A DNA stretch of 64,000 nt from positions 248,001 to 312,000 of the forward strand of contig CAWACW010000014.1 of the NCBI GenBank assembly GCA_963780635.1, in the 5' to 3' direction. The notes under the pieces were generated by a model. It was not told the origin of the DNA. It saw only the letters and a program-made list of their open reading frames with translations, and searched no databases. This DNA is from DATEPR01 sp963780635. Lineage in GTDB: Bacteria > Actinomycetota > Actinomycetes > Mycobacteriales > Pseudonocardiaceae. Both the position numbers and the translations under genes were made by a program. This document shows positions 8,705 to 17,462 of this stretch, one piece after another; positions within the stretch are counted from its first letter, which is position 1, and each line of letters opens with the position of its first letter.

Positions 8705-9196
8705 TCACAGGCCGGCGAACGCCCGCACTCCCGCGGCGTCCGGGTTGTCGCTGACCAGGTAGTCCTCCCATGCGGCGACGTAGTCGTCGCGGGTGATCCG
8801 GCCGTCGTGATCGCGGTCGAGAGCGTCGAACGCGGCGTCGACGTCGCGGCTCGGCTCGCCCATCGCCGACAGCAGGTGGGCGAACTCGGTCCGGGTGATC
8901 ACGCCGTGGTCCCGGTCGGCGAACTCGGCCGCACGCATACCACTGAGCGTGACCAGTGTGCTCGCGACCTCGTCCGGACCGGACCTGCCCTCCCGGTTCG
9001 CGTCCAGCTCGCCGAGCACCAGCTGGCAGGTCTCGCGATAACGCTCCAGTAGGCAGATGGCCTTCGCCGCGGACTCGTCGACGCCGAAGGCTTCGACGAT
9101 CGCCAGTGCCGTCTGCTCGAAGTCCCGCGTCGTGACGTAGCCGTCGTGGTCGAGGTGCTGGAAGGTGCGTTCCGCACCATCCGGACGTGCAACCAC
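8705..9196 (-). CDS. Calerythrin-like EF-hand calcium-binding protein (left flank of the cluster)
   Basis: 163 residues from GTG 9196. Four EF-hand regions are discernible. The last loop (DRDHDGRITRDD) is canonical with acidic positions 1, 3, 5 and 12. The first (HLDHDGYVTTRD) has His at position 1, and the third (ADRDHGVITRTE) is degenerate. Sarcoplasmic-type calerythrin proteins of actinomycetes have this layout and act as cytosolic Ca2+ buffers or sensors. It lies immediately outside the terpenoid operon on the same strand, separated from the polyprenyl synthase stop by ~155 bp. A second EF-hand gene lies at the opposite cluster edge. Any regulatory link is speculative. Confidence 0.85.
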   Translation of the reverse strand: MVARPDGAERTFQHLDHDGYVTTRDFEQTALAIVEAFGVDESAAKAICLLERYRETCQLVLGELDANREGRSGPDEVASTLVTLSGMRAAEFADRDHGVITRTEFAHLLSAMGEPSRDVDAAFDALDRDHDGRITRDDYVAAWEDYLVSDNPDAAGVRAFAGL

Positions 9197-9350
9197 CGGC
9201 GCTCACCTCTTCGTTCCGGGGACCACCGTCGAAGCACAGTGGACAGACAATGGCCGTGCACACCCACTCTTACCAAAAGCTCGGCCGGGTAGAAACAGGA
9301 GCCACCTGTTCGAGTGGTTCGCACTGGTCCACGGTGGTGCGTCCGGCGCG

Positions 9351-10397
9351 TCAGCGGTTCCTGCCGATGGCGGCCTCGGCGTAGCCGCGCAGCCTGTCGC
9401 GGCTCGGGGTGGCCGGGAGGGCGCGCAGGGCATCGATCGCGAACCGCGAGTAGTGCCGAGCGCAGCTGGCGGCCGCGGTGACGGCGTCGGTTCGGCACAG
9501 CACATCGAGCAGGTCGGCTCGCGCCGTCGCCGGGTCGCCGGCACCGGACAGCGCTGCCTCGATCGCCGCGCGGTCGGCGGCGTCCCCCGCCTCGTGGGCG
9601 ATGATCACCGGCAGGGTGATCCTGCCGTTGCGCACGTCGCTCGTGTCCGGCTTGCCGACCACGCCCGCCGAGCCGGTGTAGGGCAGCAGGTCGTCGCGGA
9701 TCTGGAAGGCGACGCCGAGGTGCTGGGCGTAGCGGCGCAGCGCGACGACCTGCCGGGGCTCACCGCCGGCCAGCAGCGCCCCGCACTCGCAGGCCGCGCG
9801 GAACAGCGCTGCTGTCTTCAGCCGCACCATGTGCAGGTATGTCTGGCGGTCGAACCGGCCGCTCGCGCACAACTCCGCCTCAAGGCCCTGCCCTCGGCAC
9901 AGGTCGGTGCCGCAGCGCGCCACCACGGCGAGCGCGGCGACGACCCGGTCGGCCGGGGCGCCGGTGCCTTGACACTCGGCGAGCCCGGCGAACAAGTCGA
10001 AGATCAGGGCGTCGCCCGCGACGATCGCTTCGCCGACGCCGAAAGCGGCGTGCACGGCGGGCCTGCCGCGGCGCGTGTCGTCGCCGTCGATGATGTCGTC
10101 GTGCACCAGGCTCGCGACGTGACCGGACTCCGCGCCGACAGCAGCGGGCAACACCCGGCGCGGATCGCCGCCCACCGCGAGCGCCGACTCGAGCAGCAGG
10201 ACCGGCCGGAACAGCTTGCCCGCCGGGTTGAGCGCATGCGCGCACATCCTGGCCAGCAGTGACGGCTCGCCCGCCCAGCGCCCGGCGAGCCGGTCCCCCA
10301 CCTCCCCGACGAGCCCGGTGAGTTCCTGGCTGCCGGCGATCATGCCTGCCAGCTCGGCCTTACCCGACGGGGCTTCCTCGGTCACCTGCACGGACAT
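9351..10397 (-). CDS. Polyprenyl diphosphate synthase (C20 or longer predicted)
   Basis: 348 residues, ATG 10397 with GGAG ~10 bp upstream. It condenses isopentenyl diphosphate with allylic diphosphates. The first aspartate-rich motif is D100-D101-I-I-D104 followed by GDDTRRGRP. The second is FQIRDDLLPY at 231-240, where the usual last Asp of DDxxD is Pro239. The residues 4 and 5 places before the first motif are Ser and Ala, not aromatic, which in this family permits chains longer than C15. It is the last gene of the minus-strand operon and overlaps the radical SAM gene by 38 bp. It likely makes the prenyl substrate for the cluster cyclase; exact chain length cannot be read. Confidence 0.9.
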   Translation of the reverse strand: MSVQVTEEAPSGKAELAGMIAGSQELTGLVGEVGDRLAGRWAGEPSLLARMCAHALNPAGKLFRPVLLLESALAVGGDPRRVLPAAVGAESGHVASLVHDDIIDGDDTRRGRPAVHAAFGVGEAIVAGDALIFDLFAGLAECQGTGAPADRVVAALAVVARCGTDLCRGQGLEAELCASGRFDRQTYLHMVRLKTAALFRAACECGALLAGGEPRQVVALRRYAQHLGVAFQIRDDLLPYTGSAGVVGKPDTSDVRNGRITLPVIIAHEAGDAADRAAIEAALSGAGDPATARADLLDVLCRTDAVTAAASCARHYSRFAIDALRALPATPSRDRLRGYAEAAIGRNR

Positions 10398-12345
10398 CGC
10401 TTCGGCTCCTCGCCTGGGGGATCGGACGGTCGGGCAGCCGGCGGACCTGCTGCTCTGGCTTGCCCATGTAGTAGACGACCTCCTCGTGGTTGGTAGATGG
10501 CAGGAAGTTCTCGGCGCCCGCCTTGTAGTAGAGCGTGGTGGTCACCGGCCGCACGGCGGCCTCGTGCGGCTCATCCCTGCGCAGTGCCCGGACCACGGCC
10601 GGTACGTCACACGCGAGCGAAACGTCGCGCAGTACGTGGTGCGGTTCGTCGTCGACGTCGACGACCGGTAGCTGCTCATGGGCGTAGCGGCGCGAGGGCG
10701 CCCGGCCCGGCGCTGTGTAGGCGGGCAGCGTGAGCAGGTCGTAGTCGACGACCGCGTCGAGCACGTCGTGGTGGTGGGGCGGGACGAGCGGTCGCAGCGA
10801 GGTGCGCCACCACCGGCGCAGCAGGTCCTTCGCCTCGTCGGTGCCGTAGACGTGGACGAGCGCCGGGGACAGCACGTCGGAGTCGGTGAACGAGTTGACC
10901 ATGGCGACGCGCAGCGGTTCGCCTGCCGGGTCGTCGTCCTGGGCGAGCCAGTCCATGAGTGAGCGGATCGCGGCGGACTGGGTGATGCCGCCCAGCACCC
11001 GCAGCGGGGTCCACAGGTGCCGGAACACCGGGTTCTCCGCCACCAGCCGGGACACGAAGATGAATCGGTGCATGTAGCGGTTGTCGCTGGGCGACATCGT
11101 GTCGTGCGAGATCAGGTACTCGAAGTCGTCGGTGTTGCCGCGCACGGTCACCAGACCGAACCGCTTCTTGTCCTGGTGGTAGGTGGTGTTGGGCAGGATC
11201 AGCATCGGGTACACCGCGACGCGGGAGACGTGCTGGGCGAGCCGGTCGTAGCCCTTCATGAACGACTCGACGGTCTCGCCCGGCGCTCCCCAGATGAGCT
11301 CGGCGTAGCAGTCGAGGCCCTCGTAGCTGAGCCCGGCTGCCAGGTCCTCCCAGTCGTTGACCTTCATGTTGCGCCGGTTCATCAGGTCGAGGGTGTGGTC
11401 GTCGAGAGTCTGCAGCGCCAGGGTGAACGAGCTGTGCAGCCCGACCTCTTTCATGGTCCGGACGATCTCGAAGAACACCTTGGACTTGTTCTTCGCCCAG
11501 GACGCCTCGATGCTTCGAGGGAAGCCGTACTGTTCGCGGAGGGCGACGACGTCGGCGACGAAATCCTTGTCCCCCGGCAGCATGCCGAAGTTGGCGTCGC
11601 ACAGCACCAGCGTGTGCACCCGGTGCTGGGCGAACAGCTCGACCTCCGCGCGCAACCGCTCGCGGGAGAACGCGCGGACCTTCTGCCCCACGGCGCCACC
11701 CCAGTAGCAGAACGAGCAGTGGTAGGGGCAGCCGCGGTTGGTCTCCAGCAGCGCGACGTCGTAGGGAAAGCGGCCGTGCGCGTCGGTCATCGGGATTGCG
11801 CCCGTGAGGAACGGCGATGGGATCTCGTCGAGGTCATCGACCCGCGGCCGGTCCATTGTGGTCACAGCCTCGCCCACTTTGCCACGGAAGGTGATGCCCG
11901 CGATGTCGTGCAGCTCACGCTGGCCCAAGCCCGCGAGCCGGGCGCGCAGCAGGTCGCGGAAGGTGAACTCGCCCTCGCCGTTCACCACGACGTCGACGCA
12001 CGGGTTGGCGGCGAGCACCCGGTCACCCTGGCCGGAGACGTGGTTGCCGCCGAACACCACCCAGCCTGCCGGGTTGATCTGCTTGAACGTCTCGGCGAGG
12101 GCTGTGAACTCGCGGTAGTTCCAGCCGAGCACCGAGAACGCCAGCACGTCGGGCGCACCGTCGTGGAACAGCGCGTTGGCCATGCCGAAGAGGGTGGCGC
12201 CACCGTCGAAGTTGTGGATGGCGATCTCCGCGCCCGCCGCGATCGCCGGGTCGGCGAGCGCGGTCGCCTTGAGGTAGGCGGAGGCGAGCGGCATGGATTC
12301 CAGCGACATGGCCCAGACGCCCTGCTGCACCAGCCAGACGCGCAT
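10360..12345 (-). CDS. Cobalamin-binding radical SAM enzyme (class B methylase-like)
   Basis: 661 residues from ATG 12345; a GTG at 12363 overlaps the upstream P450 stop as GTGA and is an alternative start. The N-terminal ~150 residues form a B12-binding-like Rossmann domain (VLAFSVLGWNYREF, GWVVFGGNHVSGQGD) without the classical DxHxxG, as in many radical SAM relatives. The [4Fe-4S] motif is C206PYHC210SFC213 within NRGCPYHCSFCYWGG. A C-terminal extension of ~200 residues follows. Members methylate unactivated carbons or phosphinates, or rearrange rings (OxsB). In this setting C-methylation or skeletal rearrangement of the terpenoid is plausible. It overlaps the prenyl synthase start by 38 bp, indicating translational coupling. 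Confidence 0.85.
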   Translation of the reverse strand: MRVWLVQQGVWAMSLESMPLASAYLKATALADPAIAAGAEIAIHNFDGGATLFGMANALFHDGAPDVLAFSVLGWNYREFTALAETFKQINPAGWVVFGGNHVSGQGDRVLAANPCVDVVVNGEGEFTFRDLLRARLAGLGQRELHDIAGITFRGKVGEAVTTMDRPRVDDLDEIPSPFLTGAIPMTDAHGRFPYDVALLETNRGCPYHCSFCYWGGAVGQKVRAFSRERLRAEVELFAQHRVHTLVLCDANFGMLPGDKDFVADVVALREQYGFPRSIEASWAKNKSKVFFEIVRTMKEVGLHSSFTLALQTLDDHTLDLMNRRNMKVNDWEDLAAGLSYEGLDCYAELIWGAPGETVESFMKGYDRLAQHVSRVAVYPMLILPNTTYHQDKKRFGLVTVRGNTDDFEYLISHDTMSPSDNRYMHRFIFVSRLVAENPVFRHLWTPLRVLGGITQSAAIRSLMDWLAQDDDPAGEPLRVAMVNSFTDSDVLSPALVHVYGTDEAKDLLRRWWRTSLRPLVPPHHHDVLDAVVDYDLLTLPAYTAPGRAPSRRYAHEQLPVVDVDDEPHHVLRDVSLACDVPAVVRALRRDEPHEAAVRPVTTTLYYKAGAENFLPSTNHEEVVYYMGKPEQQVRRLPDRPIPQARSRSDVRAGDRGSPVG

Positions 12346-12359
12346 CGCGTCCGTCCCGG

Positions 12360-13502
12360 TCACCACGTCACCGGCAGGGCGGCGGGCCCGTCGTCGAACG
12401 GGGCCCCGGTCCACTGCACGTCCTCCGGCGCGCAGGCGAGGGCGAGGCCGGGCAGCCGGGTGGCGAGTGCGGTGATCGCGGCGGCGAGCTGCGTCGTCGC
12501 GATCGCGGCGCCGACGCACCGGTGCGGGCCGTGGCCGAACCGCAGGTTCCGGTTGGGAGCGCGGGTGCGGTCGAACCGATCCGGGTCGGCGAAGCGGGCC
12601 GGATCTCTGTTGGCAGCCTCGAGCCGGACGATCACCATGTCGCCGGCTGTGATGCGGTGCCCCTCGATGTCCACATCGGACTGCGCCCAGCGGGGATATG
12701 TCTCCCCGCTCACGCCCGCCTGGTGGCGCAGGATCTCCTCCGCGGCGGCGGCGGCCGCGGTCTCGTCGTCCAGACCGCGCAGCCCACCGGTGGTGAGCAG
12801 CTTGACGATGCCGATGGACAGGGCGTTGGCACTGGTGAGCTGGCCGCCGGCGAGGAGTGCGGCGCCCGCGAGCACGAGCTGCCGCTCGGTGAGGCCCTCC
12901 GCGGCAAGTGCGCTGAGCAGATCGGGCCCGGGTTCGGCACGGCGTGCTGCGACGAGTTCGCCGAGAAAGGCGAGCAGGTCGGCCCAGCCGTCGGCCGCGG
13001 CACCGTCCTGTTCGGCGACGACCGTGGAGATGGCTCGTGCCCAGGCCGTGAACCTGTCCCGATCGACGATGTCGACGCCGAGCAGGTCGGCGATGACGGC
13101 CCGAGCGAGTGGCAGGGCGACGAGCGCGACCAGGTCGGCGGGTGGCCCGGCGGCGGCGAGGTCGGCGACGTGCGCGTCGGCGAGTTCGCGGATGCGCGGC
13201 CGCAGCCGGTCGATGGCCCGCGCGGAGAACGCCCGGGAGATCACGCTGCGCAGCCTGGTGTGTGCGGCGCCGTCGCAGAGCAGTGAGTCGGTTTCCGCAT
13301 ACTCGCCCGGCCCGACGATCCCGAACCGGGCGTCGGTGAGCACCCGCTGGGCCAGGTCGGCGCCGAGCACCAGCCACACCGGGCGCCCCAGCCCGTCGAC
13401 CGTGCGCACCAGCGGGCTGTCCTTGCGCAGATCGGCGAACGCGGGCGGCGGGTCGTAGGGCGATGGCCGCTCGTAGGGCAGCGAAAGCGAATGCAAGTCC
13501 AT
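12360..13502 (-). CDS. Cytochrome P450, atypical I-helix (1)
   Basis: 380 residues, ATG 13502. The heme motif FGHGPHRCVG places the thiolate at Cys329, and ExxR lies in AEEILRHQAG. The I-helix reads LLAGGQLTSANAL: the acidic residue that normally precedes the catalytic Thr is Leu. The two P450s at 19249 and 21575 share this loss and the LR-x-Q signature after ExxR, so the three appear related. It overlaps the radical SAM gene at its end and starts 2 bp from the hydrolase stop. A monooxygenase role is likely, though the altered I-helix may favour unusual oxygen activation or other chemistry. Confidence 0.92.
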   Translation of the reverse strand: MDLHSLSLPYERPSPYDPPPAFADLRKDSPLVRTVDGLGRPVWLVLGADLAQRVLTDARFGIVGPGEYAETDSLLCDGAAHTRLRSVISRAFSARAIDRLRPRIRELADAHVADLAAAGPPADLVALVALPLARAVIADLLGVDIVDRDRFTAWARAISTVVAEQDGAAADGWADLLAFLGELVAARRAEPGPDLLSALAAEGLTERQLVLAGAALLAGGQLTSANALSIGIVKLLTTGGLRGLDDETAAAAAAEEILRHQAGVSGETYPRWAQSDVDIEGHRITAGDMVIVRLEAANRDPARFADPDRFDRTRAPNRNLRFGHGPHRCVGAAIATTQLAAAITALATRLPGLALACAPEDVQWTGAPFDDGPAALPVTW

Positions 13503-13504
13503 GG

Positions 13505-14311
13505 TTACCCCACCCGCACAGTGTCGAGGAAGCGCAGCACGGCCGTGCTGAAGGTGTCCGGCTGCTCGAGGTTGAGCATGTGGCCTGCCATCGGGACCCG
13601 GCGCGACTCGGCGCCGGGCACCGCGACCACGACCCGCTCGGCCATCTCGTGGACGTCCGGGCAGTCCAGCTCCCCGGTGAGGACGAGGAGCGGGGCGGTG
13701 ATGTCCGGCAGGCGCTCCCACGATCCGGCGACACGACCGGGCAGGACCGGGTCGGGCCGGGCGTGCCGGGTGGCGGTGGTCATGGCCATGGTCCGGCAGA
13801 GCTCCCGGATCCCGGCGGGCACCTCGTCCGGCCTCCTGGTCGGGCCGTCGACCCACATGCGCAGGAAGATCTCGACGTACTCGGCCGTGTCCCGGCGCTG
13901 CGCCGCTTGGAGCTGGCGCTGCAGCAGGTCGACGATGAACTCGCCGCGCCAGTACTGCTGGGAGGTGCCGCAGCTGCCGGCCACGATCCCGGTGACCCGG
14001 TCCGGGTGGTCGAGGGCGGTGTCCAGCGCGGTGGTGCCGCCCATCGATTGCCCGACGAGGAACGCGGCCGGCAGATCGAGATGGTCGAGCAGGGCGATCA
14101 CGTCGTCGGCGCGCTGGTAGGACCGCGTCGGAGTGGCGGAGTCGCCGTGCCCGCGCGCGTCCAGGACGAGCAGCCGGTAGCCGGGGAAGCAGGCGAGCTG
14201 CGGCCCCCACACCCTGCGGTCCAGGGTGCCGTCGTGCAGCAGCACCACCGGCGGGCCACTGCCGATGTCGTCGTAGGCGAGGTGCCCGTCAGCGGTGTCG
14301 ACCCGGTTCAT
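13505..14311 (-). CDS. Alpha/beta hydrolase
   Basis: 268 residues, ATG 14311 overlapping the previous stop as ATGA. Classical fold features are present: oxyanion segment VVLLHDGTLDRRVWG (HDG replacing HGxxG), nucleophile elbow VGQSMGGTT, acid region LTGELDCPD and catalytic His in MAGHML. It resembles 3-oxoadipate enol-lactonase/haloperoxidase-type hydrolases. Being in the middle of the biosynthetic operon, it may cleave an ester or lactone or act as a cyclase/dehydratase; substrate unknown. Confidence 0.88.
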   Translation of the reverse strand: MNRVDTADGHLAYDDIGSGPPVVLLHDGTLDRRVWGPQLACFPGYRLLVLDARGHGDSATPTRSYQRADDVIALLDHLDLPAAFLVGQSMGGTTALDTALDHPDRVTGIVAGSCGTSQQYWRGEFIVDLLQRQLQAAQRRDTAEYVEIFLRMWVDGPTRRPDEVPAGIRELCRTMAMTTATRHARPDPVLPGRVAGSWERLPDITAPLLVLTGELDCPDVHEMAERVVVAVPGAESRRVPMAGHMLNLEQPDTFSTAVLRFLDTVRVG

Positions 14312-15369
14312 CGCGTGCCGCCCACGGTCGCGAGCGCGGGCTCGGCCGGTCCGGCGAGCCTGCCGAGCAATGCGGACCGCACCGCGGGGCGGCTCGCGAC
14401 CACGAGCGTGAACAGCGCTTCCCGTGCCAGGCGCTGCGCCGGGTGGCCGGCGAGCAGGGCCGCCCCACCGCCCGCGACGACGAGGGCGGTGCAGGCCCGC
14501 TGGGCGAGTTCGGAGCACGCGGCCCGGAGGTCGGGCAGCCGGTCCGGCTCGCCGAGGGCCGCGTCGAAGCGGTCGCGCAGTTCGTCCTGCGCGCCGCGCA
14601 GCGCGTCGGCCACCGCCGGGTCCGCTACGGCCAGCAGGCGTACGGCCCGTCCGGTGACGCCGAGGGCGAGCGCGCTGTCGACCCGCAGCCCGAGGGCGAG
14701 GCCCGCGAGGAACGCCGACCGGTCGGTGCGGGCGGTGACCTGCTCGTCGGGCAGCACGAGGCCGCGCAGTTCCAGCGAGACGGTCTTGGTGCCCTGACCT
14801 GCCACCAGGGTCAGCGGCTCGACGGCGGCGATCCCCGGACCGGGGCGGGCGTCGATGAGACCGCTCACCACCTGGCCGGTGGTCTCGTCGTGGGCGGACA
14901 CGTGCAGCAGGTCGACGATGCCCCAGCCGCTGACGAACGGCACTCGCCCGCTGACCGACCAGCCGCCGGGGCAGCGGGTGGCGCGCACCGGGGGCGGGGT
15001 GTGCACGACCCCGGAGAAGGCGCCGCCGCCGCGCACCTCGCCGCGCACGGCGGCGCCGAGCAACCGGGCACGCAGCGCCGCGTTCGGCGTGGTGAGCAGG
15101 GCCATCACGATCCCGTGGTGCTGTAGCCAGGTGAACGTGGTGGTGAGGCAGCCGCCCGCGAGGGTCTCGATGACGCGCAGCGCCTCGGTGAACTCCAGGC
15201 CCGGCCCGCCTGCCTCGGGTGGCGCGAAGAGTCCGTAGAAGCCCTCGGCGGCGAGCCGTGCGAAGTGGCTGTCCGGGATGACGCCGGTCCGGTCGACCCC
15301 GGCGGCGGCCGGGAACAGCACCTCGTCGGCGACCTCGACGGCAGCGGCGAGCACGCGGGTGCCGGTCAT
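14308..15369 (-). CDS. Acyl-CoA dehydrogenase-like flavoprotein
   Basis: 353 residues, ATG 15369 overlapping the methyltransferase stop as ATGA. It has the helical N-terminal domain (GLFAPPEAGGPGLEFTEALRV), the beta middle domain (SGRVPFVSGWGIVDLLHVSA) and a helical C-terminal domain with QRLAREALF. I do not see a clear catalytic Glu base in the usual position. Such proteins in biosynthetic clusters desaturate, hydroxylate or oxidise small molecules. Fused-operon position indicates a tailoring role. The true substrate may not be a CoA ester. Confidence 0.82.
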   Translation of the reverse strand: MTGTRVLAAAVEVADEVLFPAAAGVDRTGVIPDSHFARLAAEGFYGLFAPPEAGGPGLEFTEALRVIETLAGGCLTTTFTWLQHHGIVMALLTTPNAALRARLLGAAVRGEVRGGGAFSGVVHTPPPVRATRCPGGWSVSGRVPFVSGWGIVDLLHVSAHDETTGQVVSGLIDARPGPGIAAVEPLTLVAGQGTKTVSLELRGLVLPDEQVTARTDRSAFLAGLALGLRVDSALALGVTGRAVRLLAVADPAVADALRGAQDELRDRFDAALGEPDRLPDLRAACSELAQRACTALVVAGGGAALLAGHPAQRLAREALFTLVVASRPAVRSALLGRLAGPAEPALATVGGTR

Positions 15370-16115
15370 GCGGCGGCCCCGAGTTCCAGCAGGTGCAGGT
15401 GCCACTGCGCGTGGTGATCACCGGCCGTGACGTCAGGGGGCAGCGCGCGGGCCAAGGCGGCAGGCACCTCGGCCATGGTCGTCCGGTGCAGCTCGCGTAC
15501 GGCGAGGCCTGCGTCCGCGGCGAGCTCGCCGATCAGGGCCGGCCTGCCGAGCGCTTCGCCGAACCACAGGTAGATACGCCCGGTCGGGGTGAGCAGGCGC
15601 GCGCCTTCGGCGAGGAAGCGGCGCAGCTTGCCGTAGTCGGGGTCGAACATCGTCTCGTGCCACAGCGAGCCGTCGAGGCGGTCGGCGGGCGCGTCGAGGA
15701 ACGGCGGGTTCCAGTAGATCCCGTCGAACCGCTCACCCCGCGCTACGGCGGCGTAGAGGTCGCTCACTCTGGCCTCGACCCGGTCGGCGACACCGTGCCT
15801 GCCGGCGTTGCGCAGGGTGTTCTCGACGGCCGCCGGGTTGAGGTCGAGGGCGAGGACCCGGCGGCAGCCCGCCAGCGCGGCGAGCACGGACATGATCCCG
15901 GTACCGCTGCCCATCTCGAGGAACGAGGCCATCGCGCCGAACGGGATCAGGTCGGCGTGCAGCTCGCCGCCCGGTGAGTAGGCGGGTGGCCACACGTCGT
16001 CGAGTAGATCCCACTGGCGGCCGAGCAGCTCGAACACCTCGGTGCGGTCGGTGTCGGCGCGGTAGCCGTCGATGATCGTCTGACCTATGCGTAGCTCAAG
16101 TTCCCTGGTGTCCAT
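15366..16115 (-). CDS. SAM-dependent methyltransferase with NPPF motif
   Basis: 249 residues, ATG 16115. Motif I is SFLEMGSGTGIMSVLAA near residue 65, followed by the acidic loop LALDLNPAAVENTL, and motif IV is YWNPPFLD near residue 135. NPPF/Y is typical of methyltransferases acting on planar nitrogens (HemK/PrmC, N6-adenine type), so N-methylation, or a non-standard acceptor, is possible. It opens the run of 4-bp overlapping genes down to the P450. Whether it acts on the terpenoid or on an amino sugar cannot be seen. Confidence 0.85.
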   Translation of the reverse strand: MDTRELELRIGQTIIDGYRADTDRTEVFELLGRQWDLLDDVWPPAYSPGGELHADLIPFGAMASFLEMGSGTGIMSVLAALAGCRRVLALDLNPAAVENTLRNAGRHGVADRVEARVSDLYAAVARGERFDGIYWNPPFLDAPADRLDGSLWHETMFDPDYGKLRRFLAEGARLLTPTGRIYLWFGEALGRPALIGELAADAGLAVRELHRTTMAEVPAALARALPPDVTAGDHHAQWHLHLLELGAAA

Positions 16116-16183
16116 TGAGGTCCCGTGGCATCGTCGTGTCCTCTGGTCACCTCAGGGAACGCCGCAGCCCGGTCCGCTGGCAA

Positions 16184-17368
16184 TCAGACTGGTCGAACAC
16201 CGGCCGCTTCGGGCGGTGACCAGCCGACCAGGGTGTCCAGCGACCGGCGGGACACGGCCTCCGGCAGCAGCCCGCCGAGCCAGGTGCCCGTGTTGCGGGC
16301 GGCGACCGCGACCGGCCCGGCCACCTCGACGACGCGGCCGGTCCAGCGGGAGATCCGGGCGAGCCGGTCGACGCGCGGGCGCCGGGCCCGGTCGTAGTCG
16401 TCGAGTGCCGCGCGCAGCGCGGTGAAGCCGATACCGAAGTCGGCGGTGAAGTCGATGGCGCCGCCGAGATGGTGCGCCAGCTCGACGGCGTCCTCCAGGG
16501 CGACGTTGGCCAGGCCCACGTTGGGGGCCATGGGGTGCGCCGCGTCGCCGACCAGCACGACCCTGCCCGCGCCGAGCGCGGGTAGCGGGGCGGCGAGTTC
16601 CTCGATGCGGTCCAGATGCACCTCGGTCTCGGCGGCGCGGGCCAGCAGGGTCGGGATGGGGTCGTGCCAGCGGCCGAACAAGGTGCCGAGATCGGCGCCG
16701 CCGCGGGCGGCATCCGTTGCCAGCGCGGAGAAGTGGACGCGACCGGCGGGCAGGGGCAGGATCGACAGGCGCAGACCCGCGCCCCAGGTCTCGGCGGGCA
16801 CCAGGGTGAGGTCGGCCGCGGGCACGACGGTCCGCCAGCTCGCCGAGCCGCAGTCGCGCAGGCCGGGGTGGTCCGGGTAGAGAGCGGCGCGCATCGCGGA
16901 CCGGATCCCGTCGGCCGCGACGACCAGGTCGCTGGGCACGGTGTCCGCGCCGACGCGCAGCAGCGCGGGGCCGTCCGCGCCACCGGGTGCGACAAGCGCC
17001 GCGGTGAGTCCGTACTGGACTGTTCCGGGCGGCAGGGCCGCGGCGAGGACGGCGACGAGGTCGCGGCGCAGCAGCGCGCGCACGTGCTCGCCGTAGCGGC
17101 GGCGCACGAACGCGAGGTCGCTGCGGGCGAGCCAGCGGCCGCTCGGGGTGCGTACCCCGCCCTCGACCTGCACCACCGACCGCGCGCACACCGCCGCGCC
17201 GACGCCGAGCCGGTGCAGGGCGTGCACCCCGTTGGGGGTCAGACCGATCCCGCCGCCACGGGCAGTCGGTGCCGCGGCGCGCTCGATGACCCGCACCGGC
17301 AGGCCCGCCGCACGCAGCGCGAGCGCGCTCGAGAGCCCGGCGATCCCCGCCCCGACGACGTGGATCAC
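16184..17368 (-). CDS. FAD-dependent monooxygenase, candidate polyprenyl epoxidase
   Basis: 394 residues from GTG 17368, preceded by AGGGAG. Class A flavoprotein monooxygenase motifs are complete: GAGIAG (residues 6-11) for FAD, VAADGIRSAMR (DG motif), and GDAAHPMAPNVG from residue 274. Family members hydroxylate aromatics or epoxidise olefins; related enzymes epoxidise the terminal alkene of prenyl chains before cyclisation in bacterial meroterpenoid and terpene pathways. Here it accompanies a prenyl synthase and a class II cyclase with a weakened acid motif, so epoxidation is the favoured inference. It is divergent from the UbiA gene across 94 bp. Confidence 0.88.
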   Translation of the reverse strand: MIHVVGAGIAGLSSALALRAAGLPVRVIERAAAPTARGGGIGLTPNGVHALHRLGVGAAVCARSVVQVEGGVRTPSGRWLARSDLAFVRRRYGEHVRALLRRDLVAVLAAALPPGTVQYGLTAALVAPGGADGPALLRVGADTVPSDLVVAADGIRSAMRAALYPDHPGLRDCGSASWRTVVPAADLTLVPAETWGAGLRLSILPLPAGRVHFSALATDAARGGADLGTLFGRWHDPIPTLLARAAETEVHLDRIEELAAPLPALGAGRVVLVGDAAHPMAPNVGLANVALEDAVELAHHLGGAIDFTADFGIGFTALRAALDDYDRARRPRVDRLARISRWTGRVVEVAGPVAVAARNTGTWLGGLLPEAVSRRSLDTLVGWSPPEAAGVRPV

Positions 17369-17462
17369 GATGGCTCCCTGCGGACGCGCGGCACGGTGCC
17401 AGCATGGCGTGCCGGCACGCGAACAGCGAGCCGGTGACCCGGATCGGGTTACCGTGCCGCAC

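Noticed and set aside
12363..13734. Long N-terminal extension of the radical SAM gene
   Set aside because: Antisense-like, Arg-rich translation overlapping the P450 gene; homology starts at MRVWLVQQG (12345).
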